A DNA stretch of 64,000 bases from Prorocentrum cordatum (taxonomy: Eukaryota; Sar; Dinophyceae; Prorocentrales; Prorocentraceae), in NCBI GenBank assembly GCA_963575745.1, contig CAUYUJ010014593.1, forward strand, positions 711,008 through 775,007, in the 5' to 3' direction. The notes below the pieces were generated by a model, which ran no database searches, was not told where the DNA came from, and saw nothing but the letters and a program-made list of their open reading frames with translations. The position numbers were made by a program, and so were the translations under genes. Below are positions 1-9,928 of the stretch, piece by piece (position 1 is the stretch's first letter; each line of letters opens with the position of its first letter).

Positions 1-1
1 T

Positions 2-529
2 GTGTACAACGACTACCTCTACGTGACCATTAAGACGCCAGAGGAGATCGCCGAGTTCCAGAAGAATCATACCAAGGACCTCAGCTCCGACAGCTTAGAC
101 GACGAAAACGACGACGCCGACGCTGACACTTCGGAGTCGTTCAACGTGGCCGTCTACGTGATGGACCTCAGGCGCGGCTCCAAGCACCAGGTCATCAAGC
201 TGTGCAGGTTCGTGCATGGTGCCTATGGCGATAAGCTGCCTACCCCAGTGCGCTTCCTGAAGCAGATGCCCCTTGGCAAGCTCGGGTTCGAACCAACTCG
301 CGACAAGGTCCGCGACGTGGAGCTCTGGAAGGGCAGCGAGGGAGACTACTTGGCAGATCGCCCAGTCTGCCCGAACTCTGAGGTCGCGCAGCCCAAGACG
401 AACTACATCGCGCGTCTCAACCTGGAGGGCGGCTCAGCCTCTGCCGACCGCAAGTGCGACTTCGTGAATCACCGTGACAGCAGCTGGGATATCCCTTCGT
501 CGGGGTCTGACCTCGACGGTCCCGCCTAA
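2..529 (+). CDS. C-terminal part of an uncharacterised protein
   Basis: The frame is open from the window edge and ends at TAA 527-529, leaving about 175 residues; the true start lies outside the window. Codons end mostly in G or C and the composition is balanced, without the Arg/Pro/Ala bias of spurious frames here, which supports real coding. Visible features are an acidic Asp/Glu/Ser stretch at residues 27-46, a hydrophobic segment (VAVYVMDLRRG, about 49-59), and a C-terminal half rich in charged residues that ends in a Ser/Gly/Asp tail. I see no zinc finger, signal peptide, membrane segment or catalytic motif, and I do not recognise the family. It could be a host gene or the end of a retroelement ORF. 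The next supported gene is on the opposite strand, about 1 kb away. Confidence 0.5.
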   Translation: MYNDYLYVTIKTPEEIAEFQKNHTKDLSSDSLDDENDDADADTSESFNVAVYVMDLRRGSKHQVIKLCRFVHGAYGDKLPTPVRFLKQMPLGKLGFEPTRDKVRDVELWKGSEGDYLADRPVCPNSEVAQPKTNYIARLNLEGGSASADRKCDFVNHRDSSWDIPSSGSDLDGPA

Positions 530-990
530 TTCGGTATTCGATGTGTGAGCAAGTTGCGTGCGTGTGCGTTTTTTTTGGTTTTGGCGACTTGCCTTTCGGC
601 AGGTGCAGCCTTTGCGCCTTCGGGAGCGCCTCCCCTGCCAGAGGGGATATGCGCATGTGCATATGGCCCATGCTCGCCTCTCGCAGCAACAGTGGGAGGG
701 AGAGGAGGAGGAGCGAAGGGATGATGAGGAGGAGGAGGATGAGACAGATGAGCGAGATGGCGACAATGGGTCGAAAGATCCACGCACGCTGACGCCGCAA
801 GAACAGAACAGTGCTCCTCGGCAACCGTCAGCCGAGCCGACCGCGAGAACACTACCCCCTCTCCGGCTCCACCTCCGCCCAGAGACGCCAGGAGGGGACA
901 GTGGGGGTAGAGGGAATGGGGAGGGAAGGAACGAGGGATGGGGCAAGGGAGGGAGAAGGGAGGGGAGGACGCTAGGGCGGGAAGGGGGAG

Positions 991-1049
991 GATATATAGA
1001 GAGAGATAGAGATAGAGATAGAGATAGAGAGAGAGAGAGAGAGAGAGAG
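991..1049. repeat. GATA/GA microsatellite
   Basis: GATAGA units grade into pure (GA)n. Confidence 0.9.
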
Positions 1050-1269
1050 CCCCGCCCGTCGTGAGCACGAGCATCGGAGCATGCGGACTTAGATGCAGCA
1101 TCGACGCGTCGAACGGGGCGTCGAATGGATCGATCGTTGAATAGCACAGCAAAGCATAGCATAGCTTACATGCCGCATAACATATCATAGCATAGCATGG
1201 CATCGAAACGCACAGCGATACCGAACATCCGAGCATAGCATGGCTGAATGGCGGCACAGGTCTCGTGCC

Positions 1270-1360
1270 GCCGACGACGACGACGATGGCGAGGGCGATG
1301 ACGGCTGCGGCGGCGACGACGACGACGGCGACGGCGGCGGCGACGACGACGACGACGAAG
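1270..1360. repeat. GAC triplet tract, interrupted
   Basis: Runs of GAC are broken by GGC and GAT triplets. They read as poly-Asp or poly-Arg in chance frames on either strand. Confidence 0.9.
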
Positions 1361-1520
1361 ACCACCCCTTTCACAATCGTTTTCCTGGCGCTGGTGCTGG
1401 TGTAGGCGCTCAGTCGGTGATGACGTCGGCGCTGGTGTAGGCGCTCGGCCTAGTTGCGAAATACGGGTCACCCGCAGCCCACGCAGCCCAGTCAACCGAA
1501 AGGAATGATCTGAGCTTGCA

Positions 1521-2630
1521 CTACGCGCATGTTGCGAAAGTCTGCTTCAGCAACTCATCAGCCGCCTTCGCCTCGCGATCGAAGTAGTCGTGCCCGCTCT
1601 TGATGCTGCTGATCAGGTACCTGTCGGGGTCGTAGGGGATGTCGTCCTGCTGCTCGGCGCCGTCGCTGACCTCCGAGATGACGCCGTCATGGCCATCGTA
1701 GGTGATGCCGTCCTTGCCCTCGTTGGTGACGCCGTCCTTGCCATCGTAGGTGATGCCGCCCTTGCCATCGTAGGTGTTGCCGTCCTTGCCCTCGTAGGCG
1801 TTGCCGTCCTTGCCCTCGCCCTTGCCCTCGCAGGTGCTCTCGTCGCCCAGGAGTCGTCCACTGTCATCGCGGCGACGCCAGGGCAAGGCGAGGAAGCGCT
1901 GCTTCAAGGTGGAGATCGAGGCCTCGTCGGAGTCCAAGCCGTGCGCGTCGCCGCCACTACCGCTCTTGGAGTTGTCGTCCTTCTTGGAGTTGTCGTCCTT
2001 CGGCGCGCCGTCGCCGCTGCCGCCCTTGGCGTAGTCGTCGCCAGTCTTCTTTGAGCAGTTGTCCTTCGGCGCGCCGCCGCCCTTGCCGCCCTTGGAGTCG
2101 GCGTCGCCGCCCTGGTCGTCGCCCTTGCCGTCGTCCTTCGGGATGCGGGCCTCGAGAGACGCGATCTTCATCTCGTGCAACTCGACTCGGACTGTCAGCT
2201 CGCATATGGTTTCTGACAGTTTCTCGTTCTCCTCCAGGGCCTTCGTCAGGGCATCCAGGCTATTCGTCCGCCGATTGTTGGCGTTGACGGCTTTCGTCAG
2301 GGCATCTGTCGCCTCCGCCATCTTCACGTCGGCCACCTTGCACACGTCCAGCGCCGCCATGAGCGCCTGCATCGGGCTGTCTGGGAGGCGCATCCAGTGC
2401 CTCAGCGATGCTGTCGGCACTGTGACCTGCTCCGCGTTGGCCGCCTGATCCGCGCTGGCCGCCTGATCCGCGCTGGCCGCCCGATCCGCGCTGGTCGCCT
2501 GCTCCGCGATGGCCGCCTCGCGCCCGCGCGGCGACCGGCTGCGGGTGACGCCTGGGGGCGGGCAGGGCGGCGCGTGCGACATCGTCGGGTAGGGCGTCGA
2601 AGTAGGGCGTCGACGCAGGGCGTCGGGCAT
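1521..2630 (-). CDS. Uncharacterised repeat and coiled-coil protein with relic-SL 5' end
   Basis: A 369-residue ORF. The frame is open further upstream to 2741, but I place the start at the ATG at 2630-2628 because a dinoSL relic ends only 9 nt before it. In order: a basic Arg/Ser/Pro-rich N-terminus (about 1-40); an ADQAAS-type six-residue repeat (about 45-68, an 18-bp DNA repeat); a helical, probably coiled-coil segment rich in Ala/Leu/Glu/Lys (about 79-163); a Gly/Lys/Asp-rich disordered stretch (165-230) with duplicated KDDNSK-type units; eight-residue GKDGxTYD/E repeats (about 271-320); and a C-terminal segment (DDIPYDPDRYLI..., 329-369). Helical register and amphipathic spacing are preserved, which argues for a real protein. 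I do not recognise the family and see no enzyme motif. The 5' relic suggests that this copy arose from a reverse-transcribed mRNA. Confidence 0.6.
   Translation of the reverse strand: MPDALRRRPTSTPYPTMSHAPPCPPPGVTRSRSPRGREAAIAEQATSADRAASADQAASADQAANAEQVTVPTASLRHWMRLPDSPMQALMAALDVCKVADVKMAEATDALTKAVNANNRRTNSLDALTKALEENEKLSETICELTVRVELHEMKIASLEARIPKDDGKGDDQGGDADSKGGKGGGAPKDNCSKKTGDDYAKGGSGDGAPKDDNSKKDDNSKSGSGGDAHGLDSDEASISTLKQRFLALPWRRRDDSGRLLGDESTCEGKGEGKDGNAYEGKDGNTYDGKGGITYDGKDGVTNEGKDGITYDGHDGVISEVSDGAEQQDDIPYDPDRYLISSIKSGHDYFDREAKAADELLKQTFATCA
1690..1835. repeat. 24-bp coding minisatellite
   Basis: About six units built on GTAGGTGATGCCGTCCTTGCC (plus-strand sense; one base over a 20-mer is shared by all units). 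The period is a multiple of three and encodes the eight-residue repeats of the minus-strand protein, so copy-number change would keep the frame. Confidence 0.85.
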
Positions 2631-2639
2631 GGCGTCGGG

Positions 2640-2661
2640 CCTGAGCCAAAATGGCTGCAGC
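2640..2661 (-). other. Relic dinoflagellate spliced leader (dinoSL)
   Basis: Read on the minus strand, this 22-nt stretch matches the dinoSL consensus at 19 positions. It contains the core AGCCATTTTGGCTCA exactly, and the three differences are all transitions. It is not followed directly by GT, so it does not look like an SL RNA donor gene. Its 3' end is 9 nt before the ATG of the 1521-2630 gene. Known biology: every trans-spliced dinoflagellate mRNA carries this leader, and reverse-transcribed mRNAs leave genomic relics of it. A chance match is unlikely but possible. Confidence 0.7.
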
Positions 2662-3136
2662 TCGGACCCCAAACAGAGTTTCGCTTTGTAGCCAGTTTGG
2701 ACCCCAAGCAACGGAATTATGTCATGCGCAATGCAGTGCAATATGCGTGGTGCAAGCTATGCAGTCCAGCGGCTTTGCTATGATGCCCTGTGTTATGCTA
2801 TGCTACGATATTCCTTCTCCTCCTCCTCATCCTCGTCTTCCTTCTCCGCTATTTCCGCTATTTGACGCGCCGTCAGGGTCGCAGCCCTGAAGCGCAGCGC
2901 GGCGGCCGTCGGCCGCCGACAGAGGGGGGGTGAGGGAGGCCCGTTTCAATCCTGGACAGGGAAGGCCTGGAGGAAAGGGGAAGGGAAAAAGACGGGCCCG
3001 TTGGGCCCAACACCGGTCGGCGAAGGGCCCGAGGGGGCGAGGGCCCGCGGGGCCCTGGCCTTTGGCTCGGCGAGGGCCCACCCGCCTCGGTGGGACCTAG
3101 CTGAGCTCGTCCGCGTGGTCGGGGGCGGCGGGGCCC
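2662..3136. other. Intergenic, no gene supported
   Basis: About 2700-2815 is rich in GCTATG/TATGC motifs like those near 1135-1250. From about 2900 it is GC-rich with GGGCCC stretches. No convincing coding frame. Confidence 0.5.
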
Positions 3137-3750
3137 TCAGGTCGCGTCGAGGGCGGCGACCCCGCCCGCCCCTGGCCTCCGTGATGCGCCCCCTCTGGTC
3201 CAGCGCGAGGTGCTCCGCGTCGCGCGTGCGTCCGCGGTGTGCACCTGCCGGTCCAGCGCCTGGAGCTCTGCGTTGCCGCAAGTCTGCAGGGCTCCGCTCC
3301 TGGCCTCCCAGCTGTACGCCAGCTGGCCAAGCGCGCGGAGCTCCGCGTTGCCGCCGGCCTCCATGATCCGCTCCCTCTGGCCCAGCGCGAGGTGCTCCGC
3401 GTCGCCGTGCGTCGCCGGGTGCACCTGCTGGTCCAGCGCCAGGAGCTCTGTGTTGCCGCCGGTCTGCGGGAGCTCCAGCGCTTGGCCTCCCAGCTGTGCG
3501 CCAGCTGGCCCAGCGCGCGGAGCTCCGCGTTGCCGTCGGCCTCCATCGCCTGGCCCCCAGCGCGAGGAGCTCCATGGTGCCCTCGGCCTCCGCGATGGCC
3601 CCCAGCGCGAGGAGCTCCGCGATGCCGTCGGCTTCCGCATTTTCTCCTTCTGGCCCAGCGCGAGGCGCTCCGCGTCGCGGTCGGCCTCCTCGATGTGCCA
3701 GTGAGCCTGCCTCGTTGCTGGTGGGCTCTTCGTCTTGTCACAGTCACCTT
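3137..3750 (-). pseudogene. Frame-broken coding repeat (NAELxALGQ helical units)
   Basis: On the minus strand the DNA repeats with a period of about 180 bp (60 codons), each period holding three related helical units: ELRALGQLAxSWEA, ELxALDQQVH and EHLALGQRERIxEA. Two full cycles are readable, but the units fall in different frames, so no single ORF covers them. Upstream, near 3700, the same style continues (HIEEADRDAERLALGQ). The regular spacing of Leu, Ala and Glu suggests a former coiled-coil repeat protein broken by small insertions or deletions. Very short frame-restoring introns would be an alternative explanation, which I cannot test. Plus-strand frames here are Ser/Pro/Arg shadows. 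Confidence 0.5.
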
Positions 3751-4320
3751 GGTCATGAACTGGTTGACTGCGTTGGGCTCTTCTCCTGGTACGGGTCTCA
3801 GCCGATGAAGTAGTTGTCGTGCTGGTTAAGGTCGATGGGGGTCGGCTTGTTGCTGGTAGGTGGAATAGATTGCGGGCGCACTCTGGCCTCCATGCACCGA
3901 CTTCAAGCAGGGTTCATGGCGGCCCTGCCTCGTCCCGCTATGGCTAGGGGTCACGGTGCCCTCGGTGGGGGCGAACCCCAGGCCAGGTGATTCTTCTGCT
4001 GTCGATGAGGAAGGTCAACGCTGCCCTATGCTACGCCCTTGGGCGCTCGGGAGCTCCGTCTCCGCCATGGGAATGGTGGGGGTGGCGAGCTAGGGCGGAC
4101 CGCGGGGGCGCGGGCAGTACTCGTCCTGCCCCCCCCCTGCCCCTCACCATCCCCCCTGGTGGGCGCGGGCAGTCCTCGTCCTGCCCCCCCGCCCTTCGAG
4201 CCCGTCTCGAAGTTTGATCCTTGCCTCACCAGGGCAACGTTGACTGGTACTTGGTGCAGTTGGGGTCATCGGCTGGTACTTCTGAGCCCTGGCTGTACGG
4301 CGGCCGTGTCCGTCACTATG
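3751..4320. other. Intergenic, no gene supported
   Basis: Mostly unique sequence. GCGCGGGCAGT(A/C)CTCGTCCT is duplicated at about 4108 and 4163, each copy followed by a C-run. No coding frame with good composition. Confidence 0.5.
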
Positions 4321-4465
4321 CAAAACGTGGCGACGTGAGCACGGGGTGTTCCCTCGCATTCGGGGCTTCCCCAGGTCTTGCGTCCTGACAACTTGTGCAA
4401 AACTTGGCGACGTAGCCTGAGGTGTTCCCGCGCATTCGGGGCTTCCTCAGGACTTGCGTTCTGAT
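4321..4465. repeat. 77-bp tandem duplication
   Basis: Two copies (4321-4389 and 4398-4465) share the order CAAAAC(G/T)TGGCGACGT, GGTGTTCCC, GCATTCGGGGCTTCC and CTTGCGT. They lie just 3' of the minus-strand methyltransferase-like ORF. Confidence 0.8.
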
Positions 4466-4481
4466 TCTTTTGTACCTGTCG

Positions 4482-5516
4482 TCAAGGCGCTTCGTCACGA
4501 TCCTCGTTGTCAGCCTGCGCCCGAACAGCTCCTGTCGAGGTGGTGGCCCTGCCGCTTGCCTTGTCGGGTCGGTCCTGCCGGGCCCACTCCCTTGCCTCTT
4601 CCAGCCAGGTCGGTGAGCCGTTCCGCCTGCTGCCTCGATAGTAGTCCTGACCCATCTCCCTGGTCTTGTAGTGGTCGAGCGGCTGGAAGAAGTGGGCCAC
4701 GTCGTCGTCGATGTGCCACCCCTGGACGTCGTTGGGCGAGTCGCCAAAGCGCCACCTGATCTGCTTCACCAGTGCGGTCGCGATGGCCTGGCACATCCTG
4801 TTCGGGTACTCCTTGGCCGGCGCGGTGCGCCACTGGCCTTCATCGTTGATGCCTGCCAGCTCCGCATGGTAGGAGGTCGTGTGAAAGCACCTTCCACTTC
4901 CAGGCAGTCTCCTGATTTCTGCTCGGAGGGTTGGTAGGGATACCGCCATCAGGCTTGTGGATTTCCTCGAGCGCGCTCCACAGGTGCACTGGTCGAAGGT
5001 GATCAGCTCGACTCCCTGCTGGTTCAGGAGATGGCGCATCTCGGGAAGCTTCCAGGAGCTGGCGAAGTGCTCCTCGATGGGCTCAGACGGGTGCTCGAGC
5101 ATGCCTGGGACTCCCAAATTGAGGCACATGTACATAAGTTCCAGCTGTGTCCTGTATAGGCGGTTGCCTGTCGCTACTTGCTCCATCTCTGGGCGGGAAA
5201 GGTAGCGAAAGCCCCACAGGCTATTGCCGCCCCTTAGGGGTCTTGGTGGCCGACCCCTGCAGCCATTGGGGGGCAAGTGGCGCGCTCGGCTCCAGGTCTC
5301 GCACGGCGGTCCGCCGATGACTCCTGCAATTCTTCCTGCTTGTGCCATGTCTCGCCACTTGCTGACTGCGACCTCAGATGTCAGGTCGCCGAAGGTCGGG
5401 TCGTTGGCGATGTCCACTTCCTTCTCCTCCTGATCCTCTCCCTCTCCGTTGTCATTTTGACTCCCGCACCAAACGCAACTCGCCCGTGGCGCCATAGGCG
5501 CTCGCGGTTGCGCCAC
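4482..5516 (-). CDS. Retroelement-type cytosine-methyltransferase-like domain
   Basis: A 344-residue ORF. Residues 33-78 carry an acidic segment (EVDIANDPTFGDL) and then GGPPCETWSRAR with Cys72. This fits motif IV (Pro-Cys nucleophile) of C5 cytosine methyltransferases. LEHP (140-143) sits where the ENV-type motif VI would be, and QCTCGARSRKST (176-187) resembles the later substrate-binding motif. A conserved-looking tail with TAPAKEYPNRMCQAIA follows, then a charged C-terminus. The N-terminal SAM-binding glycine motif is missing, so the ORF is probably 5'-truncated near 5517, where AT-rich DNA begins. The decayed copy at 39.2-40.4 kb places the same domain directly after LINE-type zinc fingers, so I infer that this is a retrotransposon C-terminal domain. 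Capture of cytosine methyltransferases by dinoflagellate retrotransposons has been reported; whether this is that family needs a profile search. Confidence 0.65.
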   Translation of the reverse strand: MAQPRAPMAPRASCVWCGSQNDNGEGEDQEEKEVDIANDPTFGDLTSEVAVSKWRDMAQAGRIAGVIGGPPCETWSRARHLPPNGCRGRPPRPLRGGNSLWGFRYLSRPEMEQVATGNRLYRTQLELMYMCLNLGVPGMLEHPSEPIEEHFASSWKLPEMRHLLNQQGVELITFDQCTCGARSRKSTSLMAVSLPTLRAEIRRLPGSGRCFHTTSYHAELAGINDEGQWRTAPAKEYPNRMCQAIATALVKQIRWRFGDSPNDVQGWHIDDDVAHFFQPLDHYKTREMGQDYYRGSRRNGSPTWLEEAREWARQDRPDKASGRATTSTGAVRAQADNEDRDEAP

Positions 5517-8345
5517 AGGTGAGTTGCATGTGTTATCGTATAGTTTTCTGTGCCACTATATGTTTATACACGAATAGCAGAAAACAGTTTATGCGCGTAC
5601 AACTTGTTAGCAAACGCAGGTTATGCTATCAAGCTCATTTGACAACATAATCCACGCACTCAGAATCTGAGTGCGAGGAACCTCTGGGTATGCCTGCGGA
5701 CCGCCATCTTCCGAGATTGGTCACACCTGGGACCATCCTGGTCACCGGGCAGGTCCCGGCCTCCGGCGTCTTGACGTTCCCCGCCGTTGCGGCGAGTCTC
5801 TGAGACCTGCCCGGAGACCCCCGGGCCGGGCCCCCCGCAGGCACGGCCCAAGATGGCGGGATGACCCCAGCGCGGCATCGCGGCCCAAGATGGCCCCAAG
5901 ACGGCCAAAGAGAGGGGCCCTGGCGATCCTCATGGCTCCTAGATGACCCCTAATTATGGTCCCAGGATATCGTCAGGGTTTAGTCCAGTAAAGCTGCGTC
6001 CTCATCGGCTCAAGGCTTCGCTCCGTCGAAGCCAACGGACAAATTCGAGGTGCCAGATGAAAATGTTCTAGGTGCCACTTAGAGCGGTTTTGGTTTTCGT
6101 GCGGATGCGCGGGCAGCGGCCGCCAGCTGGGCCAGGCATCTGCCGCGCGTCAGCGATTTCTTCATCGGCAGGGCACGGCGTATCGCGCCCGACAGGATGG
6201 CCGGAGTTGAGGCGGGGCCGCGCGCGTAAAAGGTGGGCGCGCTGCCGGGTGGCATTTCGGTTTCCTCGGTCGCCGGCGGAGGCAAAGGTGGGCGTTCGCG
6301 GAGGTGGGCCCGTCTGTGGGGTCTTCTTTGTTCGCCGAGGCGCGCGCGTTTTCTCGGACGCCAGGTGCCGTGATCCGGTGGATTGGGCAATTCGCCATGT
6401 TGATAACACGGTGGGCATCGTCTGCGGAGAACCGCTCAAGTCCAGGAAACCCTGTGTCAAGGCCAGCCATTTTCGGGGGGCGACGGTCGATATGTCCTCC
6501 CTGCGGGTTGGTCGCTTGGCCGGGCATGTTGGGGCGGCGTGTGCTGTTGTTGTGGCCGTCGCCAGTGGCCCCGACGTGGTTCGGTTCCTCGCCCAAGCTT
6601 CCACGTCCAACAACTTAGCGTCGTCTGCGAGTCGGCGAGGGCCGCGAATTCGAGGGCCTGCCAGCTCATGCTCAAGGCGCCCATGAGTGCTCGAAGTACA
6701 GGCCGCGACGTATGCGCTGGAGGATTGGGGCATCGCACCATTAAGCGCAAGCGACTCGGGGTCGCTCTGGGCAGAAGGGGGAGGCGCGCGGCCTTCAGGA
6801 GAGCCAGTGGTTTGAAGGCGCGAGCTCTGTGGCGCGCCGGGATGCCCCCTTTCGCGGGCCACCCTGCAGGCGTCGTCGGGCTCGCCGACGCGACCTGAAA
6901 GAAGCCGCCCAGGCATGTCTCGGTGGATCTGCAGGGGCCCGACAAGGTCCGGCATCGCTCTCGGTCTACACGCGCGCGCAGAGAGACAGGCTGCGTGATC
7001 TCACGTTTGTAGCCGCTTGTCTGCGCGTCTCCAGATGCGCTGTTGGGCTTGGGTTTCGAGAACCTCTCCTCCATTTGGCTGGGGGCTGCGCGGAGTGAAA
7101 TCAAGGGGCGGATGGGGCCCCGGGGCACTTGCAGGGCGGCCGTTGGATCGATCTCGGCACCCGCGTTGTCTGCGCGAAGAATCGGGCGGGGCGCGGCCGC
7201 GCCGCGCGCGTTCAGCGTTGACACTTGGGAACCGACTCCTGGGCAGAATTCTATTTCTCGCGAGGTGGGAAAGATTGATTGCGACGGGGCAGAGTCTCGC
7301 GCTGGTCTCGGCACGGGATCGACCCACTGGCCCGAGGCCTTCGGCGGCGAGCACTGTCGGGCTCGAGCGACGCGCCTCGCCATTCTGCCCCTCCCAGCTG
7401 GCGCTCGCCAAGGGTCTCTCAGGGGCCCCTAGTCGGGCGGGCTGTGGCCCCCGGCGAGGACGCGCGAGGCCTGGTCACGCCGGTCAGTCTGCGGGGTGCA
7501 CCTTTTTGCCTGGCGCCTCAGGGGCGCTTGGCCGCCGCAGCTGCGACTGCCATCTTGCCCTCGCATCAGGCGAACAAAAAAGCGGCGAACTTGAGTTCCC
7601 CGATGATGCGCGGAAGCACGGGCAGGCCACGCGGGGACAGGGGGGGGGGGGGGGCGTCCTGCGGGCCGACTGGGGCCCCACTCTTCTTCTGCAGGGCCTC
7701 CTCCTCCCTTCCTGTCCAAGTGCCCCCCCGCCCCCTCCCTTGTTCGGCCGCCCGCGCGCTCCTGGGCCGCGCGGAGGGCCCCTGGGGCAAGTTCGGGTTC
7801 GCGGGCGGTTTTGGCTTGTGTAGCTTATTTCTTGGAGCCACCATGTGCGATTTGAGCGTGGATGTCTTTGGATGGCTGGCCGATCCTGGCCAAGTTCGGA
7901 GGCGCCCCAGGCGAGTTGCAGAGGGTTCCCCGCGGCGAGTTCTGGGATGGACTGCAGCTCCGTCCGCTGAGGCTTCCCGCTGACGATGGGGGGCCCGTCG
8001 TCGTCAGTGGCCGCTAGTCCTTTGCGAGTGAGGGGCAAGCGCGGGGCCCCATGTAGAAATCGGCTTGGCCACGCACGCGTCCCCTCGGCGAACAAATCTC
8101 CGCGATTGCAGCAGTCGCTGCGCGAGGCCCGACGTTCGGCGGACTCCTGCGCATCGTGCGCTTCAGGGACAAAACGAGAGCAATGCTGATGCCGGTGATT
8201 GGCGGAGTCTCATGGGCAATGTTTGGGTTGATGTTTCTCGCCGAGGTGAGTTTCCAGGGCGTTGCGGTTGCCGATGTCGTGGCGGCTGCCCTTCAGGCCA
8301 CGATCACAGACAGCGACCTGTGATGTCAGTTTATGTCGCGCATTT
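5517..8345. other. No supported gene
   Basis: 5530-5650 is markedly AT-rich against its surroundings and bounds the truncated methyltransferase-like ORF. 5660-5945 is GC-rich with CCCAAGATGGC motifs. 6060-7810 has open frames of 200-300 codons on both strands at once, with Arg/Pro/Ala-biased, motif-free products; such mutual openness is expected in GC-rich non-coding DNA. A run of 15 G lies at 7640-7654. I see no regulatory signal. Confidence 0.5.
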
Positions 8346-8351
8346 CCATCA

Positions 8352-8455
8352 CCTCCTCCTCCTCTTCCTCCTCCTCCTGCCCCTCCTCGTCCTCCTCCTC
8401 GTCGTCGTCGCCGCCCTCCTCCTCCTCCTCCTCCTCCTCCTCCTCCTCCTCCTCC
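8352..8455. repeat. CTC triplet microsatellite
   Basis: Nearly pure CTC with GTC interruptions. It artificially extends the open frame of the LINE endonuclease downstream. Confidence 0.9.
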
Positions 8456-8551
8456 TAGCCCCTTTCTATGGAGATTCCATTCCCAGGGGCAGATTCTTTT
8501 TATTTTCACCGTGCATCGTGAAGGGGCCGCATGCGCCCCAGTTGCGGCCGC

Positions 8552-8652
8552 TCCTCTGAGGGCGGTGGTGGCACAGCAGCAGCTTCGCTCCTCTGAGGGC
8601 GGTGGTGGCTCCTCTGAGGGCGGTGGTGGCGGCCGCTCCTCTGAGGGCGGGT
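8552..8652. repeat. 18-21 bp minisatellite
   Basis: Four copies of CTCCTCTGAGGGCGGTGG. In the endonuclease frame they read as Arg/Ser-Ser-Glu-Gly-Gly-Gly repeats. They lie immediately upstream of the recognisable domain. Confidence 0.85.
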
Positions 8653-8659
8653 GGAACCC

Positions 8660-9928
8660 CCAGTCTTGCACGGGCGACTGGCTTGAAGAGGTGGTGGTGG
8701 AGACATCGAACTTTGACTTAATTCTGTTATCTGGGACTCAGGCGGTGGATCGGAGGCAGCAATCTTCTGGGAGCGTTGTTCTTCGGCGACATGTTCAGGG
8801 ACGCCTAGTTTTGGAGGCCCCCTTCGGTCCATCGGCTCCTTTAGGTAACTCGAGAGCTGGGTGCTCTGTCATCATTGGCGAAGGCTTCCAGGGGCAGCAT
8901 ATTATTCAGACGTGGGCTTCCCCAGCGGAGGCCAAGGGGCGGTGTCTTGGAGTTCGAGCCAAGCGAGGGAGAGGCGAGATCTGTGGGATAAGTCTCTACT
9001 TTCCACCGAAGCCGTCTCGCCTCCAGCACCGTCCACGCTATCTTCGCACTGTTCGTGTTCTTATTGAGTGGCTTAGTGACGTCCTCTCTGTGCTGCCGCA
9101 CATGACTATTCCCGTGATATTCTGCGACGCCGACGACGGGATAGGTCTGCCCGTGGGCGGAGGGGGGATCGAGACGGTCGTCGCGCAGGCTCCCTCGCCA
9201 GAGAGATTGCGTAAGGGAGCGGGTGAGCAACTCCGTGAACTTTTAGAGTCTCATGAAATGATGGCGACTAATGCACGTGGGCATTCTGTTATTCCAACTT
9301 ATTATGGACAAGATGGGGGTAAGTCTCACATTAATTACCTCTTTATACCTTGCGGAATGGAAGATTCAATTGCACATTCGCACGTACTTAGACGACCCGG
9401 TGCTCGACTTCAGGCGTGCCAGGGCCCTAGTCCTCGAGATCACCTACCGATTGAATGTACCTTGTGGTACGCGCAGCATACGATCGGCCCAACGGACGCC
9501 CAGACACGCCTTTGCTGGGATCATGATAAACTGATGTCAGCGCTTCAACGCGGACAACATAAGGCTGGATTTCTCCAATCAGTTCAAGAACAGTTAGACC
9601 AGCGAGGCGTGTACCAATATATGCGTGATTACGCTTCCCCTGATGAGATATTTGAGTTGCTGGAAGATTGTATCACGAAGGCGGGACAAGTTCACTTCAG
9701 CACGGCGACGCTTGGTGGTGACCTTCGGAGGCAGGCTGAGTGCAGAGAACGGCGGCGCTTACTTCATGTGCGAGCAGACATGCGCGAAGGTAAGATGGAG
9801 GCCTCCCCTGAGGAGGCTGTTCACATTGATGCAGAACCCAGGCGCATATCTCAAGAGCAGCGACTCCTACGACGCGAAGCCGCCCGCGCCCTCAAATCTC
9901 ATTCGGTGGCGGAAGCGACCGACTAGTG
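8660..9928 (+). pseudogene. LINE endonuclease (EEP) domain remnant
   Basis: In the frame ending at 9926 the order of an exonuclease-endonuclease-phosphatase fold is visible: DLILLSGTQ (usually ILLQET), CSVIIGEGF, GISLYFPPKP, IPVIFCDADD (usually the GDFN strand), INYLFIP (usually DYI) and RDHLPI, the C-terminal His strand. The Glu expected in the first motif is replaced and GDFN has become CDADD, so activity is doubtful, while the DH of the last motif is kept. The C-terminal part (SPDEIFELLEDCITKAG...) is the linker toward the reverse transcriptase. The 554-codon open frame also includes low-complexity sequence from 8262 that is not part of the protein. Confidence 0.7.

Larger units (their letters stand above)
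530..1520. other. Intergenic, repeat-rich, no gene supported
   Basis: Purine-rich DNA (690-770 and 890-990) is followed by GA/GATA repeats. A degenerate CATAG/GCATAG motif occupies about 1135-1250, a GAC triplet tract follows, and about 1388-1440 holds a short direct duplication around GGCGCTGGTGTAGGCGCTC. Long overlapping open frames on both strands are Arg-, Pro- or Ser-biased and look like by-products of the repeats. Confidence 0.6.

Noticed and set aside
280-296. GGTTCGAACC resembling a tRNA T-arm
   Set aside because: It lies inside the clean coding frame of 2-529 and no acceptor, D-arm or anticodon arm can be formed around it.
5990-6016. GGCTCAAG preceded by CAT, as a third dinoSL relic
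   Set aside because: Only the last eight or nine bases match; the CCGTAGCCATTTT core is absent.
6068-7983. Overlapping 200-300 codon ORFs on both strands
   Set aside because: Both strands are open at once, products are Arg/Pro/Ala-biased and carry no motif, as expected by chance in GC-rich DNA.
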